This document shows, piece by piece, positions 26,967 to 35,589 of a stretch of 55,527 nucleotides of DNA. Each line of letters begins with the position of its first letter. The stretch's first letter is position 1. The notes under the pieces are model-generated. The model did no database searches, was not told the origin of the DNA, and worked only from the letters and a program-made list of their open reading frames with translations. Source of the DNA: DASXRC01 sp036506495 (lineage in GTDB: Bacteria; Actinomycetota; Actinomycetes; Mycobacteriales; Micromonosporaceae); NCBI GenBank assembly GCA_036506495.1, contig DASXRQ010000108.1:1-55527 (forward strand), read 5' to 3'. A program made the translations under genes and the position numbers.

Positions 26967-27028
26967 GTCGATCTAGGGCGAATTCTGGTGATCGGAGATC
27001 GACTGACCAGAATTCGCCCTAGATCGAC
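26967..27028. repeat. GATCTAGGGCGAATTCTGGT palindrome, copy 2 (perfect 23-bp arms)
   Basis: Arms 26967-26989 and 27006-27028 are perfect reverse complements around a 16-nt loop. It sits between two convergent genes, so it probably acts as a bidirectional terminator. The shared sequence with 14039-14095, loop included, marks it as a dispersed element rather than a chance stem. Confidence 0.85.
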
Positions 27029-27064
27029 AGGAAGGCGGCGGGAAGGGCGGCGGGCGCGGCGAGC

Positions 27065-28030
27065 CTAGGCCCAGAGGTGGCCGTCGAGCGCCTCCTCGGC
27101 ATCGGCGAGGGTGCCGCCGTAGGCGCCGGTCGACAGGTACTTCCAGCCGGCGTCGGCCATCAGGAATGCGACGTCCGCCCGCCGCCCCGCACGCACCGCC
27201 TCGTGTCCCACCGCGAGCGCCGCGTGCAGCACGGCGCCGGTGGACAGGCCCGCGAACAGCCCCTCGACCTCGACGAGCTGGCGCGTACGAAGCACCGCGT
27301 CCCGGGTACCGACCGAGAACCGCCGCGTGAGCACCGTCGCGTCGTACAGCTCGGGCACGTACCCCTCGTCGATGTTGCGGAGGCCGTATACGAGCTCCCC
27401 GTACCGCGGCTCGGCCGCGACGATCTCGACGCCCTCGACCTTCTCCCGCAGGTACCGGCCGGTGCCCATAAGGGTGCCGGTCGTCCCGAGCCCGCCGACG
27501 AAGTGCGTGATGGTCGGCAGGTCGCGAAGCAGCTCCGGCCCGGTCGTCTCGTAGTGCGCCCTGGCGTTCGCCTCGTTGCCGTACTGGAAGAGCATCACCC
27601 AGTCGGGGTGCTCCTCCGCCAGCTGCTTGGCGTTCGCGACGGCCTGGTTCGAACCCCCGGCGGCCGGCGAGAAGATGATCTCGGAGCCGTACATCCTCAG
27701 CAGCTGGACCCGCTCGGCGGACACATTCTCCGGCATCACGCAGACCAGCCGGTAGCCGCGAAGCTTCGCCACCATCGCGAGAGCGATGCCCGTGTTGCCG
27801 CTGGTCGGCTCCAGAATGGTGTCGCCCGGCCGCAACGCGCCGGCCTCCTCGGCGGCCCGCACCATGAACACGGCCGCCCGGTCCTTGACGCTTCCCGTGG
27901 GGTTCCGGTCCTCCAGCTTGGCCCACAGCCGTACCGGCGGCGCGCCGACGTGGACGGTCGGTGACAGGCGGGGCAGCCCGACGAGTGGGGTGTTCCCGCA
28001 CGCGTCGAGCAGGCTGTCGTACCGCGCCAT
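27065..28030 (-). CDS. cysM: CysO-dependent cysteine synthase (CysM)
   Basis: A 321-residue PLP enzyme of the cysteine synthase family. The PLP lysine is Lys49 (NPTGSVKDRAA). The substrate loop is EPTSGNTGIAL, and the phosphate-binding cup is GGLGTTGTLMG. In the mycobacterial pathway CysM adds the sulfur of CysO thiocarboxylate to O-phosphoserine, making a CysO-cysteine adduct. Its place directly after cysO and mec supports that substrate rather than free sulfide with O-acetylserine. A 12-nt gap separates it from cysO. Confidence 0.94.
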   Translation of the reverse strand: MARYDSLLDACGNTPLVGLPRLSPTVHVGAPPVRLWAKLEDRNPTGSVKDRAAVFMVRAAEEAGALRPGDTILEPTSGNTGIALAMVAKLRGYRLVCVMPENVSAERVQLLRMYGSEIIFSPAAGGSNQAVANAKQLAEEHPDWVMLFQYGNEANARAHYETTGPELLRDLPTITHFVGGLGTTGTLMGTGRYLREKVEGVEIVAAEPRYGELVYGLRNIDEGYVPELYDATVLTRRFSVGTRDAVLRTRQLVEVEGLFAGLSTGAVLHAALAVGHEAVRAGRRADVAFLMADAGWKYLSTGAYGGTLADAEEALDGHLWA

Positions 28031-28042
28031 CGCGGGCTCGCC

Positions 28043-28414
28043 TCAGCGGCCGCGGGCTTGCGCTGGCCGCGCTCCCCCGCTGGCGAGCGCGGGTCGCGTT
28101 CGCCCACCGGCGAGCGCGGCGAGCGCGGCGAAGCCGAACGCGCCGCCGGCGACAGCCGGCAGGATCGTCACGGTGTCGCCGTCGGACAGCTTGGCATCCA
28201 GGGCGCCGTGGAACCGGACGTCCTCGTCATTGACGTAGACGTTCACGAACCTGTGCAGCCCGCCGTCGGCCGTCACGAGGCGGCCGCGCAGGCCGGGATA
28301 CGCACCGTCCAGGTTGGTGAGCAGGTCGTTGAGGGTTTCGCCGGCGCCCTCGACGGCCTTCGCGCCGCCGGTGAATGAACGCAGGATCGTGGGGATGCGA
28401 ACCTCGATGGCCAT
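28043..28414 (-). CDS. cysO: CysO sulfur-carrier protein with C-terminal extension
   Basis: A 123-residue ubiquitin-fold (MoaD/ThiS) sulfur carrier. Residues 1-91 match CysO and include HRFVNVYVNDEDVRF and the terminal TILPAVAGG (Gly90-Gly91). Known CysO ends at this Gly-Gly, which is activated as a thiocarboxylate. Here the frame runs 32 residues further, with AFGFAALAALAGG, RTRPALASGG and ARPAQARGR. The extra DNA is made of GGCGAGCGCGG-type repeats. A processing step, probably by the neighbouring Mec protease, would be needed to expose the Gly-Gly. The ATG follows GAGGAG. Confidence 0.88.
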   Translation of the reverse strand: MAIEVRIPTILRSFTGGAKAVEGAGETLNDLLTNLDGAYPGLRGRLVTADGGLHRFVNVYVNDEDVRFHGALDAKLSDGDTVTILPAVAGGAFGFAALAALAGGRTRPALASGGARPAQARGR

Positions 28415-28476
28415 TTCGTGCTACTCCTCAGGGCAAAGATACAAATGACGACGGACGGACGAGGGAGCGCGCTGGG

Positions 28477-28965
28477 TCAGCGGCTCGAACACTCGTAGTC
28501 GACCGTCGTCGGGCTCTGCCCGAACATGTAGGACTGGACGGCGTGCTGGTCCACGTTGGCATTTAACACCTGGATGGGCTCTTCGGTGACCAACCCGTCC
28601 ACAATGCGGAACGAGCGGATTTCCGCCGCCTCCTCGTCCCTGGTGGATACCAGCACATAGTGGGCGCTCGGCTCGGCCGCCAGCGAGGTGTCGGTCCGGG
28701 AGGGGTACGCCTCGGTCGCGGTGTGCGAGTGGTAGATCACCACCGGCTCCTCGTCCCGATCGTCCATCTCGCGCCAGACCCGCAGCTGCTCCATCGAGTC
28801 GAACCGATAGAACGTGGTCGACCGCTCCGCGTTCTCCATCGGGACGTGCCGGGTCGGGGTGTCGCTGCCGACCGGGCCGGCCACCACGCCACACGCCTCG
28901 TCCGGGTGGTCCCGGCGGGCGTGCACGATGATGGCGTCGAGAATCGCCCGGTCAATGCTCAGCAC
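28477..28965 (-). CDS. mec: JAMM/MPN+ metallopeptidase (Mec)
   Basis: A 162-residue zinc peptidase of the M67 family. The JAMM signature is complete: Glu23 (EACG), His79-x-His81 (YHSHTATEAYPSRTD), Ser89 and Asp92. In mycobacteria Mec releases cysteine from the CysO-Cys adduct and regenerates CysO. It is the first gene of mec-cysO-cysM. The GTG at 28965 is supported by TACCCT 7 nt upstream. The gene's position makes it the obvious candidate to trim the extended CysO found next door. Confidence 0.93.
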   Translation of the reverse strand: MLSIDRAILDAIIVHARRDHPDEACGVVAGPVGSDTPTRHVPMENAERSTTFYRFDSMEQLRVWREMDDRDEEPVVIYHSHTATEAYPSRTDTSLAAEPSAHYVLVSTRDEEAAEIRSFRIVDGLVTEEPIQVLNANVDQHAVQSYMFGQSPTTVDYECSSR

Positions 28966-28972
28966 GGCGCCA

Positions 28973-28978
28973 AGGGTA
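28973..28978 (-). promoter_or_regulatory. -10 box TACCCT of a leaderless promoter (mec-cysO-cysM)
   Basis: TACCCT plus 7 nt then the GTG of mec. It would drive the cysteine-synthesis operon. Confidence 0.5.
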
Positions 28979-29013
28979 CCCGCGGGTCCGCGCCGGCCGG
29001 TCCGTGATCGCCC

Positions 29014-29520
29014 TCACTCACGATCGATCAACGCGTTGAGCAGCGACTCCTGGAGGTAGCCCAGGTACGCGTACACCGAAAGCTGGAAGACGCGTGACGA
29101 GGTCGGATCCCGCAGCACCGCCTCATCCAGCTCCTCCTCCAGTTGGGTGTCGTGGTCGATGCCGAGGCGTACGCCCATCGCCAGCCGCGCGTCGTTGAGC
29201 GCCCGCAGCCAGGCCTCGGCGGACTCCGCGTCTAGGCGTACGTCCCCACCGGTGGCCGATGGAAGCCCGGCCAGGACCGCACCGGCCTGGTCGATCTTGC
29301 TGGTCTTCAGGTCGCCCTCGGTGTACCGCCGGAAGTCGGCCGAGTTCCTGGCATCCTCGGGATAGATGTCCGGGAAGAGCCGCTCGACCACGGGATCGTC
29401 GTGATCAAAGCCGTCGGTGAGCAGTCCCACCACCTCGGTGGCTACCTTCCGCAGCACCCGCACCTCGTCCGGGGCGAAGGAGGCCACGCAGTACCGGCCC
29501 TCCCGGTGGAACATCGTCAC
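29014..29520 (-). CDS. DUF2017 protein (Rv1332-like)
   Basis: A 168-residue, mostly helical cytoplasmic protein. The sequence FHREGRYCVASFAPDEVRVLRKV at the start and RVFQLSVYAYLGYLQESLLNAL at the end are typical of the actinobacterial DUF2017 family, which has no established function. It is always near clpS and is coupled to it here by a GTGA overlap, so a role in ClpS/ClpC proteolysis is possible. GTG 29520 is used; ATG 29514 is the alternative. Confidence 0.88.
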   Translation of the reverse strand: MTMFHREGRYCVASFAPDEVRVLRKVATEVVGLLTDGFDHDDPVVERLFPDIYPEDARNSADFRRYTEGDLKTSKIDQAGAVLAGLPSATGGDVRLDAESAEAWLRALNDARLAMGVRLGIDHDTQLEEELDEAVLRDPTSSRVFQLSVYAYLGYLQESLLNALIDRE

Positions 29521-29816
29521 CGGTGATCAACCGTCGCCCACAGCCCGTAGGTATGTAGCCGCGACGCGTCGTGTTCCATCAGCTCCCGGGCACCGCTGGA
29601 CACGACCGCCTTGCCCTTGTGGTGCACGTCGAGCATCAGCTTCTCGGCCTTGTCGCGGCTGTACCCGAACAACTTCTGGAACACCCACGTCACGTAGGAC
29701 ATCAGGTTGACGGGGTCATTCCAGACGATGGTGACCCAGGGTCGCTCCTCGGCGGATTCTTCCTCGACGTCCGGCGACTCGACCGGTGCTACCTGCGGCG
29801 CCGTCATGCTCACCAT
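29517..29816 (-). CDS. clpS: ClpS adaptor protein
   Basis: A 99-residue N-end-rule adaptor that delivers proteins with destabilising N-termini to ClpC/ClpA. After a flexible acidic N-terminus (EEESAEERP) the core shows VWNDPVNLMSYVTWVFQKLFG, with the Asn-Asp-Pro motif of the substrate pocket, and the helix KAEKLMLDVHHKGKAVV. Length is normal. The start may be ATG 29816 or a codon a few residues in. It is coupled to the DUF2017 gene. Confidence 0.95.
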   Translation of the reverse strand: MVSMTAPQVAPVESPDVEEESAEERPWVTIVWNDPVNLMSYVTWVFQKLFGYSRDKAEKLMLDVHHKGKAVVSSGARELMEHDASRLHTYGLWATVDHR

Positions 29817-29876
29817 CGTGCCACCGCGGGCGGCGAATCGGACACCCCGGGCAGCGACGGCAGCCGCCGAACTCCG

Positions 29877-31379
29877 CTAGACGATCAGGATCCCGTGGTC
29901 GACTGTCTCGCCGATGAGCGTCGTCAACGACCGGCGCACGGCCTCGAGCCGCCGCGTGATCTCCCGCACGAGATCCAGTTCGACCCCTCGGATCGACACC
30001 TGCAGCCACGACCGCGCCTTGTCCGGGTCGGCCTTGGCGGTGCCGCGCCAGAGCAGGTAGCAACCGCCGGAAACGCCGAGGCCGACCGGCGCGAGCACCG
30101 CCGGATCCGGTTCTGAGCGGTACGCGGGCAACGCCGCGAGCGCATCCGGGCCGATCACCGTGGCGATTCCACCGGTGCTGGTGACCAGCAGGACACGGTC
30201 GATGTCGGTCGCCGCCGAGTCCTCGGCAATGAAGCGGCGCAAGGCGGTGACGATTTGACCGCGTACGGCGGGGTCCGGGTCGATCTCGAGCACGCGGCTT
30301 ACGACAGCGTCGACGATCCGGTCGACCGCGGTCGTGCACGTGTCGGTCGCCAGGAGGGACAGCGCGTGCAGCTCGCGGTCGAGCGCAGCCGGCATGCCCG
30401 CCGCGCCGCTGGAGAAAAGAATCTCCTGGACGCAACGCAGATGGATGTTGGCCAACTCGATGGCCAGCCGCTGGCGTACCGAATGGACGTACGTGCGGGT
30501 AAGGCTGTCGAGCAGCTCCTGCCAACCGGACTCCGCTGCATCCGCCGCGGCGCGCACGCGGCCAGCGGCGCTCGGCCAGGCCGGTGGGCTGGAGCTCGCG
30601 CGGCGCAGACCCTCCGCGTCGGCCCATTCCGTCAGCGCCCGCCGGAGGTACGCCGTATCGCCCGCAGCCGGGTCTACCGCGAACCACGGCGCGTCCACCA
30701 ACCGCGGGGCCCGACCGAGTACCGCGGCCCGATGCGCGCCGATCGCGGCCGCCAGCGGGTTCGCGCCGAGGATCTGCGCCGCCGCCGCGGACGGAGCGGC
30801 GTCCACCGCTGCCGCGGCCGCCCCGTCGACCACCGGGCCGGGGCCGCTGTCGAGGCCGGGAACCGGACCGCCATCCGCGGCGGTGTGGCCGCGCCGGCCC
30901 GGCGTCAGCACGAAGAAGACGACCACCCCGCGCGTCGCCGCCTCCTCGAGCAGGTCGAGCTCGGCCTTGCTCAACGGCCGATCCGCCGCAGTCACGTAGA
31001 CCAAGGCGCCAGCGCGCGTCGCCACGTCGAGCAGGATGCGGATCCCTGCCGTGCCGAGCGATTCCGCGTTCGGCGAGTCGACGAGCGTGAAGTGTCGCAG
31101 CAGCGGATCCGGCCTCGACATCTCGATGCGCCTCGGTGGCCGCGTCAGGGCAGCCAAGCCATCCCCGCGCCGGCCGGCGCGGAACGGCTGCGCTTGCCGG
31201 TACCCCGGCACGTACGCGACGAGCTCCTCGCGGTTGCCGTGCCAGATCACGAGATAGCTTCCCGCCGGGACGTCGATGAGCGGGCGCACGACACCGAGCA
31301 GCGCGCCCAGCACCGCGCTTCGGCCGCTCTCCGCCGCGCCCGCGACGAGCACGGCCGTCGGCTCGTCGGGGTTTGGCAC
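29877..31379 (-). CDS. Dynamin-like GTPase-fold protein with degenerate P-loop
   Basis: A 500-residue protein with a GTPase-like N-terminal domain. The P-loop is GAAESGRS (residues 14-21), in which the catalytic Lys is replaced by Arg20. A G3-like HFTLVDSPN follows near residue 100, but the G4 NKxD is missing: the equivalent strand reads VFFVLTPGRRG. The remainder is helical with a C-terminal basic amphipathic region. Bacterial dynamin-like proteins remodel membranes; loss of key residues suggests weak or absent GTP hydrolysis. It ends 60 nt before clpS on the same strand and may be co-transcribed. It is divergent from the LAL regulator. GTG start with GGGAG upstream. Confidence 0.6.
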   Translation of the reverse strand: MPNPDEPTAVLVAGAAESGRSAVLGALLGVVRPLIDVPAGSYLVIWHGNREELVAYVPGYRQAQPFRAGRRGDGLAALTRPPRRIEMSRPDPLLRHFTLVDSPNAESLGTAGIRILLDVATRAGALVYVTAADRPLSKAELDLLEEAATRGVVVFFVLTPGRRGHTAADGGPVPGLDSGPGPVVDGAAAAAVDAAPSAAAAQILGANPLAAAIGAHRAAVLGRAPRLVDAPWFAVDPAAGDTAYLRRALTEWADAEGLRRASSSPPAWPSAAGRVRAAADAAESGWQELLDSLTRTYVHSVRQRLAIELANIHLRCVQEILFSSGAAGMPAALDRELHALSLLATDTCTTAVDRIVDAVVSRVLEIDPDPAVRGQIVTALRRFIAEDSAATDIDRVLLVTSTGGIATVIGPDALAALPAYRSEPDPAVLAPVGLGVSGGCYLLWRGTAKADPDKARSWLQVSIRGVELDLVREITRRLEAVRRSLTTLIGETVDHGILIV

Positions 31380-31567
31380 GGCGGGCTCCCTCGTAGGTAA
31401 CGCCCTCGAGTGCCGGCGCAGACGCGCTCCGTGTCGACGCGTGCCTCGGGTGACCGGCCAGGTTTGTCCGGCATCGCCACGTTACGTGAACGGACACTCA
31501 CGCAGGGAGTTGCCCGGTTACTCAACGACGGTCGGTTGGACTACTCAACTTCGCGCCGTCGCTCGGG

Positions 31568-31595
31568 TTGTGCACGGGGCGAATACTCGTATGCT
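31568..31595 (+). promoter_or_regulatory. Leaderless promoter of the LAL regulator (TTGTGC-16-TATGCT)
   Basis: A -35-like TTGTGC (31568-31573), a 16-nt spacer, a -10 TATGCT (31590-31595), then 6 nt to GTG 31602. It is the most complete promoter match in the window and fixes the start well inside the longer open frame. Confidence 0.6.
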
Positions 31596-31601
31596 CACCT
31601 C

Positions 31602-34289
31602 GTGGGCCCCTGGAGTTTCGTTGGGCGCACCGAAGAGCTGCAGCGACTGGTTGCCGCGGCGGGCGCCGGCAACGGTCGCGGTCTCATCTTCAGCGGCTCG
31701 GCCGGCATCGGCAAGAGCCGCCTGCTCCGCGAGGGTGTCGCCGCCCTTCCCACCGACCGGTTCGCGGTGTGGAGTGTCGCGGCGAACATCGCCACCGCGG
31801 GCCTGCCGTTCGGTGGCCTCGCGCAGGTGCTGCCCGCCGACCATCCGGTCGGACTGTCCCCCGCGGGCCTCATGCGCTGGGCGGTGGACATGTTGCACCA
31901 CCAGGCCGCCGGCCGGCCGATCGTGCTCGCGATAGACGACGCCCACCTGCTCGACCCGTCCTCGGCCGCCCTGGTCTACCTCGTCGCCCGGTCCGAGCAG
32001 GCCACAGTCATCGGCACGTTGCGTAGCGGTGAATCGGTCCCCCTGCCGATCCGCGCACTGTGGACGGATGATCTCGTCGAGCGCGCCGAGCTGCAGCCGC
32101 TGACCATGGCGGACTCCACCGAGATGCTCGCGGAGATGCTCGGGGGCCCGGTCGAGTCGGCGTCGGCCGAGCGGCTGTGGCGGCTGTCGGATGGCAACGC
32201 ACTGTTGCTGCGCGAGTTGGTTCTCGCGGCGCTGGCCGGTGAGGAGATGACCTCCGTCTACGGGGTGTGGCGGTGGACCGGACGGCTGGAGCTGGCGCCG
32301 AGTCTCACGGACCTGGTCGACACCCGCATCGGACGGCTCGATCCCGAGGTGCGCGGGGTCGTGGAACTCGTCGCGTTGGGCGAGCCGTTCGGCCTGCCCC
32401 TGCTCGCCAGGGCGACCGACGAGATGGCCATCGAGGCCGCCGAGGAGCGCGGGCTGATCCGGATCGTGCGCGACGACCGGCGCGCCAACGTACGGCTGGC
32501 GCACCCGCTCTACGGCGAGGTCGTCCGCCGGCGGTGCCCGGTGAGCAGATCACGCCGCCTCGTCGCCGTGCTCGCCGCGCTGGTGGAGGACGCCGGCGCA
32601 CGCCGCCGCGATGACCTGCTTCGAGTGGCCGTGTGGCGGCTGGACTCGGACACCGCCCAGGACCCACGGCTGCTGTTGACCGCCGCCATGCAGGCGTTCG
32701 CGTCGTTCGACGTGCCACTGGCGTCGAGGCTCGCGCGGGCCGCCCTGGTCGCCGGCGGCGGCTTCGACGCGGCCGAGCTCCTCGCCACCATCCTGATGTT
32801 CAGTGACCTACCCGACGAGGCCCTGCAGGTGATCGAGGCCGCGCGGGACGAAGCCGACTCCGATGCCCGGCGCGGCCGCTGGCTGACGGTGTACGGGCTG
32901 GTCGCCAACTGGGGGCTCGGCATCGAGGGTATCGCCGACGAACTGCGCGACGGCGCCGCGACCATCGGCGACCCCGGAGACCGGGCGCGCGTGCACTCGT
33001 TCGAGGCGATCATGCGGCTGTTCCGGTTGCAGACCGCCGAGGCCATGCGGCTCGCGCACTGGGTTCTGGACCGACCCGCGGCGTCGATCGGGTCGCGCGC
33101 GCTGTCCCAATGCGTCACCGCTGTCGCTCAGGCGACCCGTGGGGAGCTGCGCCACAGCGCGCGCACGGTCGCCGCCGTCCAGGCCGACGCCCCGCACTGG
33201 CGCCCGGACATGCCGTACCTGCAGCTGGCGCTGGAGGTCGCGCGGGGCACCGAGCTGATCCTGTCGGGCGACGTGGCCGGCGTGGACGCCATCGTCGCCG
33301 ACGAGTTCGCCGACCTGGCCGACGCGGGTGACTTCCGCATCGGCACGGGCTATCTCGCGATCCTGCGCAGCCAGGCCGCTCGCCTGCGGGGACAGACCTC
33401 CGAAGCGCTGCGCTGCGCGCGGCAGGCGTCGGCTGTGCTGGCGAGCAGCCGCGTCTTCGCCGGGCTCGCGCACGCCGAGCGCGCCCACGCGGCGGCCCTG
33501 CGCGGCGACGAGGCTCTGGCGGCCGAGGCCCTGGCCGTCTCGGATCGCACCCACGAGGCGTCTCTCGAGATCCTCTATCCATGGCGGGAACAGGCCCGGT
33601 GCTGGGTGGCCGCGTGCGCAGGCGACACCGAGACCGCGCTCGGCGTGCTGGACCGGCTCCTTTCCCGGCTGCGGGTAGACGGCTTCGCCGCACACGAGGT
33701 GTTGGCGCAGTACGACCTCGTCCGGCTCGACCGGGCCGTGCTCGCTGCGGACCCGTTGGCGACCCTCGCGAAGTCTGTCGACGGCCCGCTCGCCGCGCTC
33801 ATGGCCCGGCACGCCCGGGCCGCGGCAAACGGCAACGCGGACGAGCTGCTCGCTGTCTCGGCGGCGTTCGCCGAGCTTGGACTGAATCTGTACGCGGCGG
33901 AGGCCGCGGCGATGGCGGTGGCACGGCTGCGTACGGCGCGACTGCCGTTACCGGGGACGATCAGCCCCCGGATCGCGGCTCTGCTCGATGGCCGCGTCGA
34001 TGCACGGACCCCGGCCCTGCGCGCCACCCGCCCGATGCTCACAGACCGGGAGCGCCAGATCGCGGAGATGGCAGCGGCTGGGGCGCCGAGCCGGGAGATC
34101 GCCGGTCAGCTCTTCCTATCCACGCGTACGGTCGACAACCACCTGCTGCGGGTGTACGCCAAGCTGGGCATCGCGGGCCGCACTCAGCTCGCGACGGCGC
34201 TCCGCGCGGCGTCCGATTCCAACGGCGTGACGCCGCTGGTGCCTTCCGGATCACTGGCGCGGCGCAGGGGGCGCAACTCTAGGCTTTGA
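31602..34289 (+). CDS. LAL-type LuxR family ATP-binding transcriptional regulator
   Basis: An 895-residue LAL regulator. The N-terminal STAND/AAA ATPase has Walker A at residues 31-39 (SGSAGIGKS) and Walker B LAIDDAHLLD near residue 110. A long helical repeat region (about 330-800) probably binds a ligand or partner. The C-terminal LuxR helix-turn-helix is LTDRERQIAEMAAAG with STRTVDNHLLRVYAKLGI (about 815-880). Such regulators activate pathway genes in response to maltotriose-like or secondary metabolites; the ligand is unknown. The stop overlaps the pncB start by one base, so it may control NAD salvage. Confidence 0.9.
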   Translation: MGPWSFVGRTEELQRLVAAAGAGNGRGLIFSGSAGIGKSRLLREGVAALPTDRFAVWSVAANIATAGLPFGGLAQVLPADHPVGLSPAGLMRWAVDMLHHQAAGRPIVLAIDDAHLLDPSSAALVYLVARSEQATVIGTLRSGESVPLPIRALWTDDLVERAELQPLTMADSTEMLAEMLGGPVESASAERLWRLSDGNALLLRELVLAALAGEEMTSVYGVWRWTGRLELAPSLTDLVDTRIGRLDPEVRGVVELVALGEPFGLPLLARATDEMAIEAAEERGLIRIVRDDRRANVRLAHPLYGEVVRRRCPVSRSRRLVAVLAALVEDAGARRRDDLLRVAVWRLDSDTAQDPRLLLTAAMQAFASFDVPLASRLARAALVAGGGFDAAELLATILMFSDLPDEALQVIEAARDEADSDARRGRWLTVYGLVANWGLGIEGIADELRDGAATIGDPGDRARVHSFEAIMRLFRLQTAEAMRLAHWVLDRPAASIGSRALSQCVTAVAQATRGELRHSARTVAAVQADAPHWRPDMPYLQLALEVARGTELILSGDVAGVDAIVADEFADLADAGDFRIGTGYLAILRSQAARLRGQTSEALRCARQASAVLASSRVFAGLAHAERAHAAALRGDEALAAEALAVSDRTHEASLEILYPWREQARCWVAACAGDTETALGVLDRLLSRLRVDGFAAHEVLAQYDLVRLDRAVLAADPLATLAKSVDGPLAALMARHARAAANGNADELLAVSAAFAELGLNLYAAEAAAMAVARLRTARLPLPGTISPRIAALLDGRVDARTPALRATRPMLTDRERQIAEMAAAGAPSREIAGQLFLSTRTVDNHLLRVYAKLGIAGRTQLATALRAASDSNGVTPLVPSGSLARRRGRNSRL

Positions 34290-35578
34290 TGGTGACCTTC
34301 CATAGCTCCGCACTGCTGACCGACCACTACGAGCTGACGATGGTCAGTGCCGCGCTGAAGGACGGCACTGCCGACCGGCAGTGCGTGTTCGAGGTCTTTG
34401 CCCGTCGGCTGCCGACCGGCCGCCGGTACGGCGTGGTCGCCGGCACGGCCCGGCTCGTCGACCTCGTACGCGACTTCCGGTTCGGCGAGGGCGAGGTCGA
34501 TTTCCTGCGCGCGAGTGGGGTGATCGACGACACGACCGCCGCGTGGCTGTCGCGCTACCGGTTCACCGGCGATATCGAGGGGTACGCCGAGGGCGAGCTG
34601 TTCTTCCCCGGCTCACCCATCCTCACCGTGTCCGGTCCGTTCGCCGAGTGCGTGGTGCTCGAAACGCTGGTCCTGTCCGTACTCAACTACGACAGTGCGG
34701 TGGCCGCGGCCGCCGCGCGGATGGTGACCGCGGCCCGGGGTCGGCCGCTGATCGAGATGGGCTCGCGGCGGGCTCACGAGGAGGCTGCGGTTGCCGCGGC
34801 GCGCGCGGCATATCTCGCGGGGTTCGCCTTCACCTCGAACCTCGCGGCCGGCCGGCGCTACGGCATTCCGACGGCCGGCACCGCGGCCCACGCGTTCACA
34901 CTGCTGCACGACGATGAGACCGCGGCGTTCGCGTCGCAGGTGGCTGCGCTCGGAAAGAGCACGACGCTGCTCGTCGACACGTACGACATCGGCCAGGGCA
35001 TCCGCAACGCGATCGCAGTGGCCGGCCCGGACCTTCGCGCGATCCGGATCGACTCCGGCGACCTGTCGGTGCTGGCGCAGCAGTCCCGGGAGCTACTGGA
35101 CTCCCTCGGCGCCCTCGACACGAAGATCGTGGTGTCCGGCGACCTCGACGAGTACGCGATTGCGGCGCTGGCCGCCGAACCCGTGGATGTGTACGGGGCG
35201 GGAACCGCGGTGGTCACCGGCTCGGGCGCGCCCACGGCGGGGCTGGTCTACAAGCTGGTGGAGGTCGATGGGCGGCCGGTCGTCAAGCGTTCGGAGCACA
35301 AGGCCACCGTCGGCGGCCGCAAGACCGCGATCCGCCGGCACAAGCCGACGGGCACGGCCACCGAGGAGATCGTCATGTCCCAGGGCGTACCGGATCACCA
35401 GGCGAACGACCGGCTGCTCCAACACACGTATCTGACCGGCGGCGAAGCCGCACCCGGGCCGACACTCAAAGAGTCGCGCGACCACCTGCGGCAATGTCTG
35501 ATCTCGATCCCGTGGGAGGGGCTGAAGCTCTCCGCCGGAGACCCTGCCATCCCCGTCACCGTCGTCCCCGCGAGCTGA
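34289..35578 (+). CDS. pncB: Nicotinate phosphoribosyltransferase
   Basis: A 429-residue enzyme of NAD salvage: nicotinate plus PRPP and ATP gives nicotinate mononucleotide. Family signatures: LLTDHYELTMV at the N-terminus, RRLPTGRRYGVVAG, EMGSRRAHEEAA, RIDSGDLSVL and DVYGAGTAVVTG. Length is normal. ATG 34289 overlaps the LAL stop (TGATG); GTG 34292 is the alternative. It is followed 11 nt later by pncA, which makes its substrate. Confidence 0.96.
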   Translation: MVTFHSSALLTDHYELTMVSAALKDGTADRQCVFEVFARRLPTGRRYGVVAGTARLVDLVRDFRFGEGEVDFLRASGVIDDTTAAWLSRYRFTGDIEGYAEGELFFPGSPILTVSGPFAECVVLETLVLSVLNYDSAVAAAAARMVTAARGRPLIEMGSRRAHEEAAVAAARAAYLAGFAFTSNLAAGRRYGIPTAGTAAHAFTLLHDDETAAFASQVAALGKSTTLLVDTYDIGQGIRNAIAVAGPDLRAIRIDSGDLSVLAQQSRELLDSLGALDTKIVVSGDLDEYAIAALAAEPVDVYGAGTAVVTGSGAPTAGLVYKLVEVDGRPVVKRSEHKATVGGRKTAIRRHKPTGTATEEIVMSQGVPDHQANDRLLQHTYLTGGEAAPGPTLKESRDHLRQCLISIPWEGLKLSAGDPAIPVTVVPAS

Positions 35579-35589
35579 AGCGAGGCACC

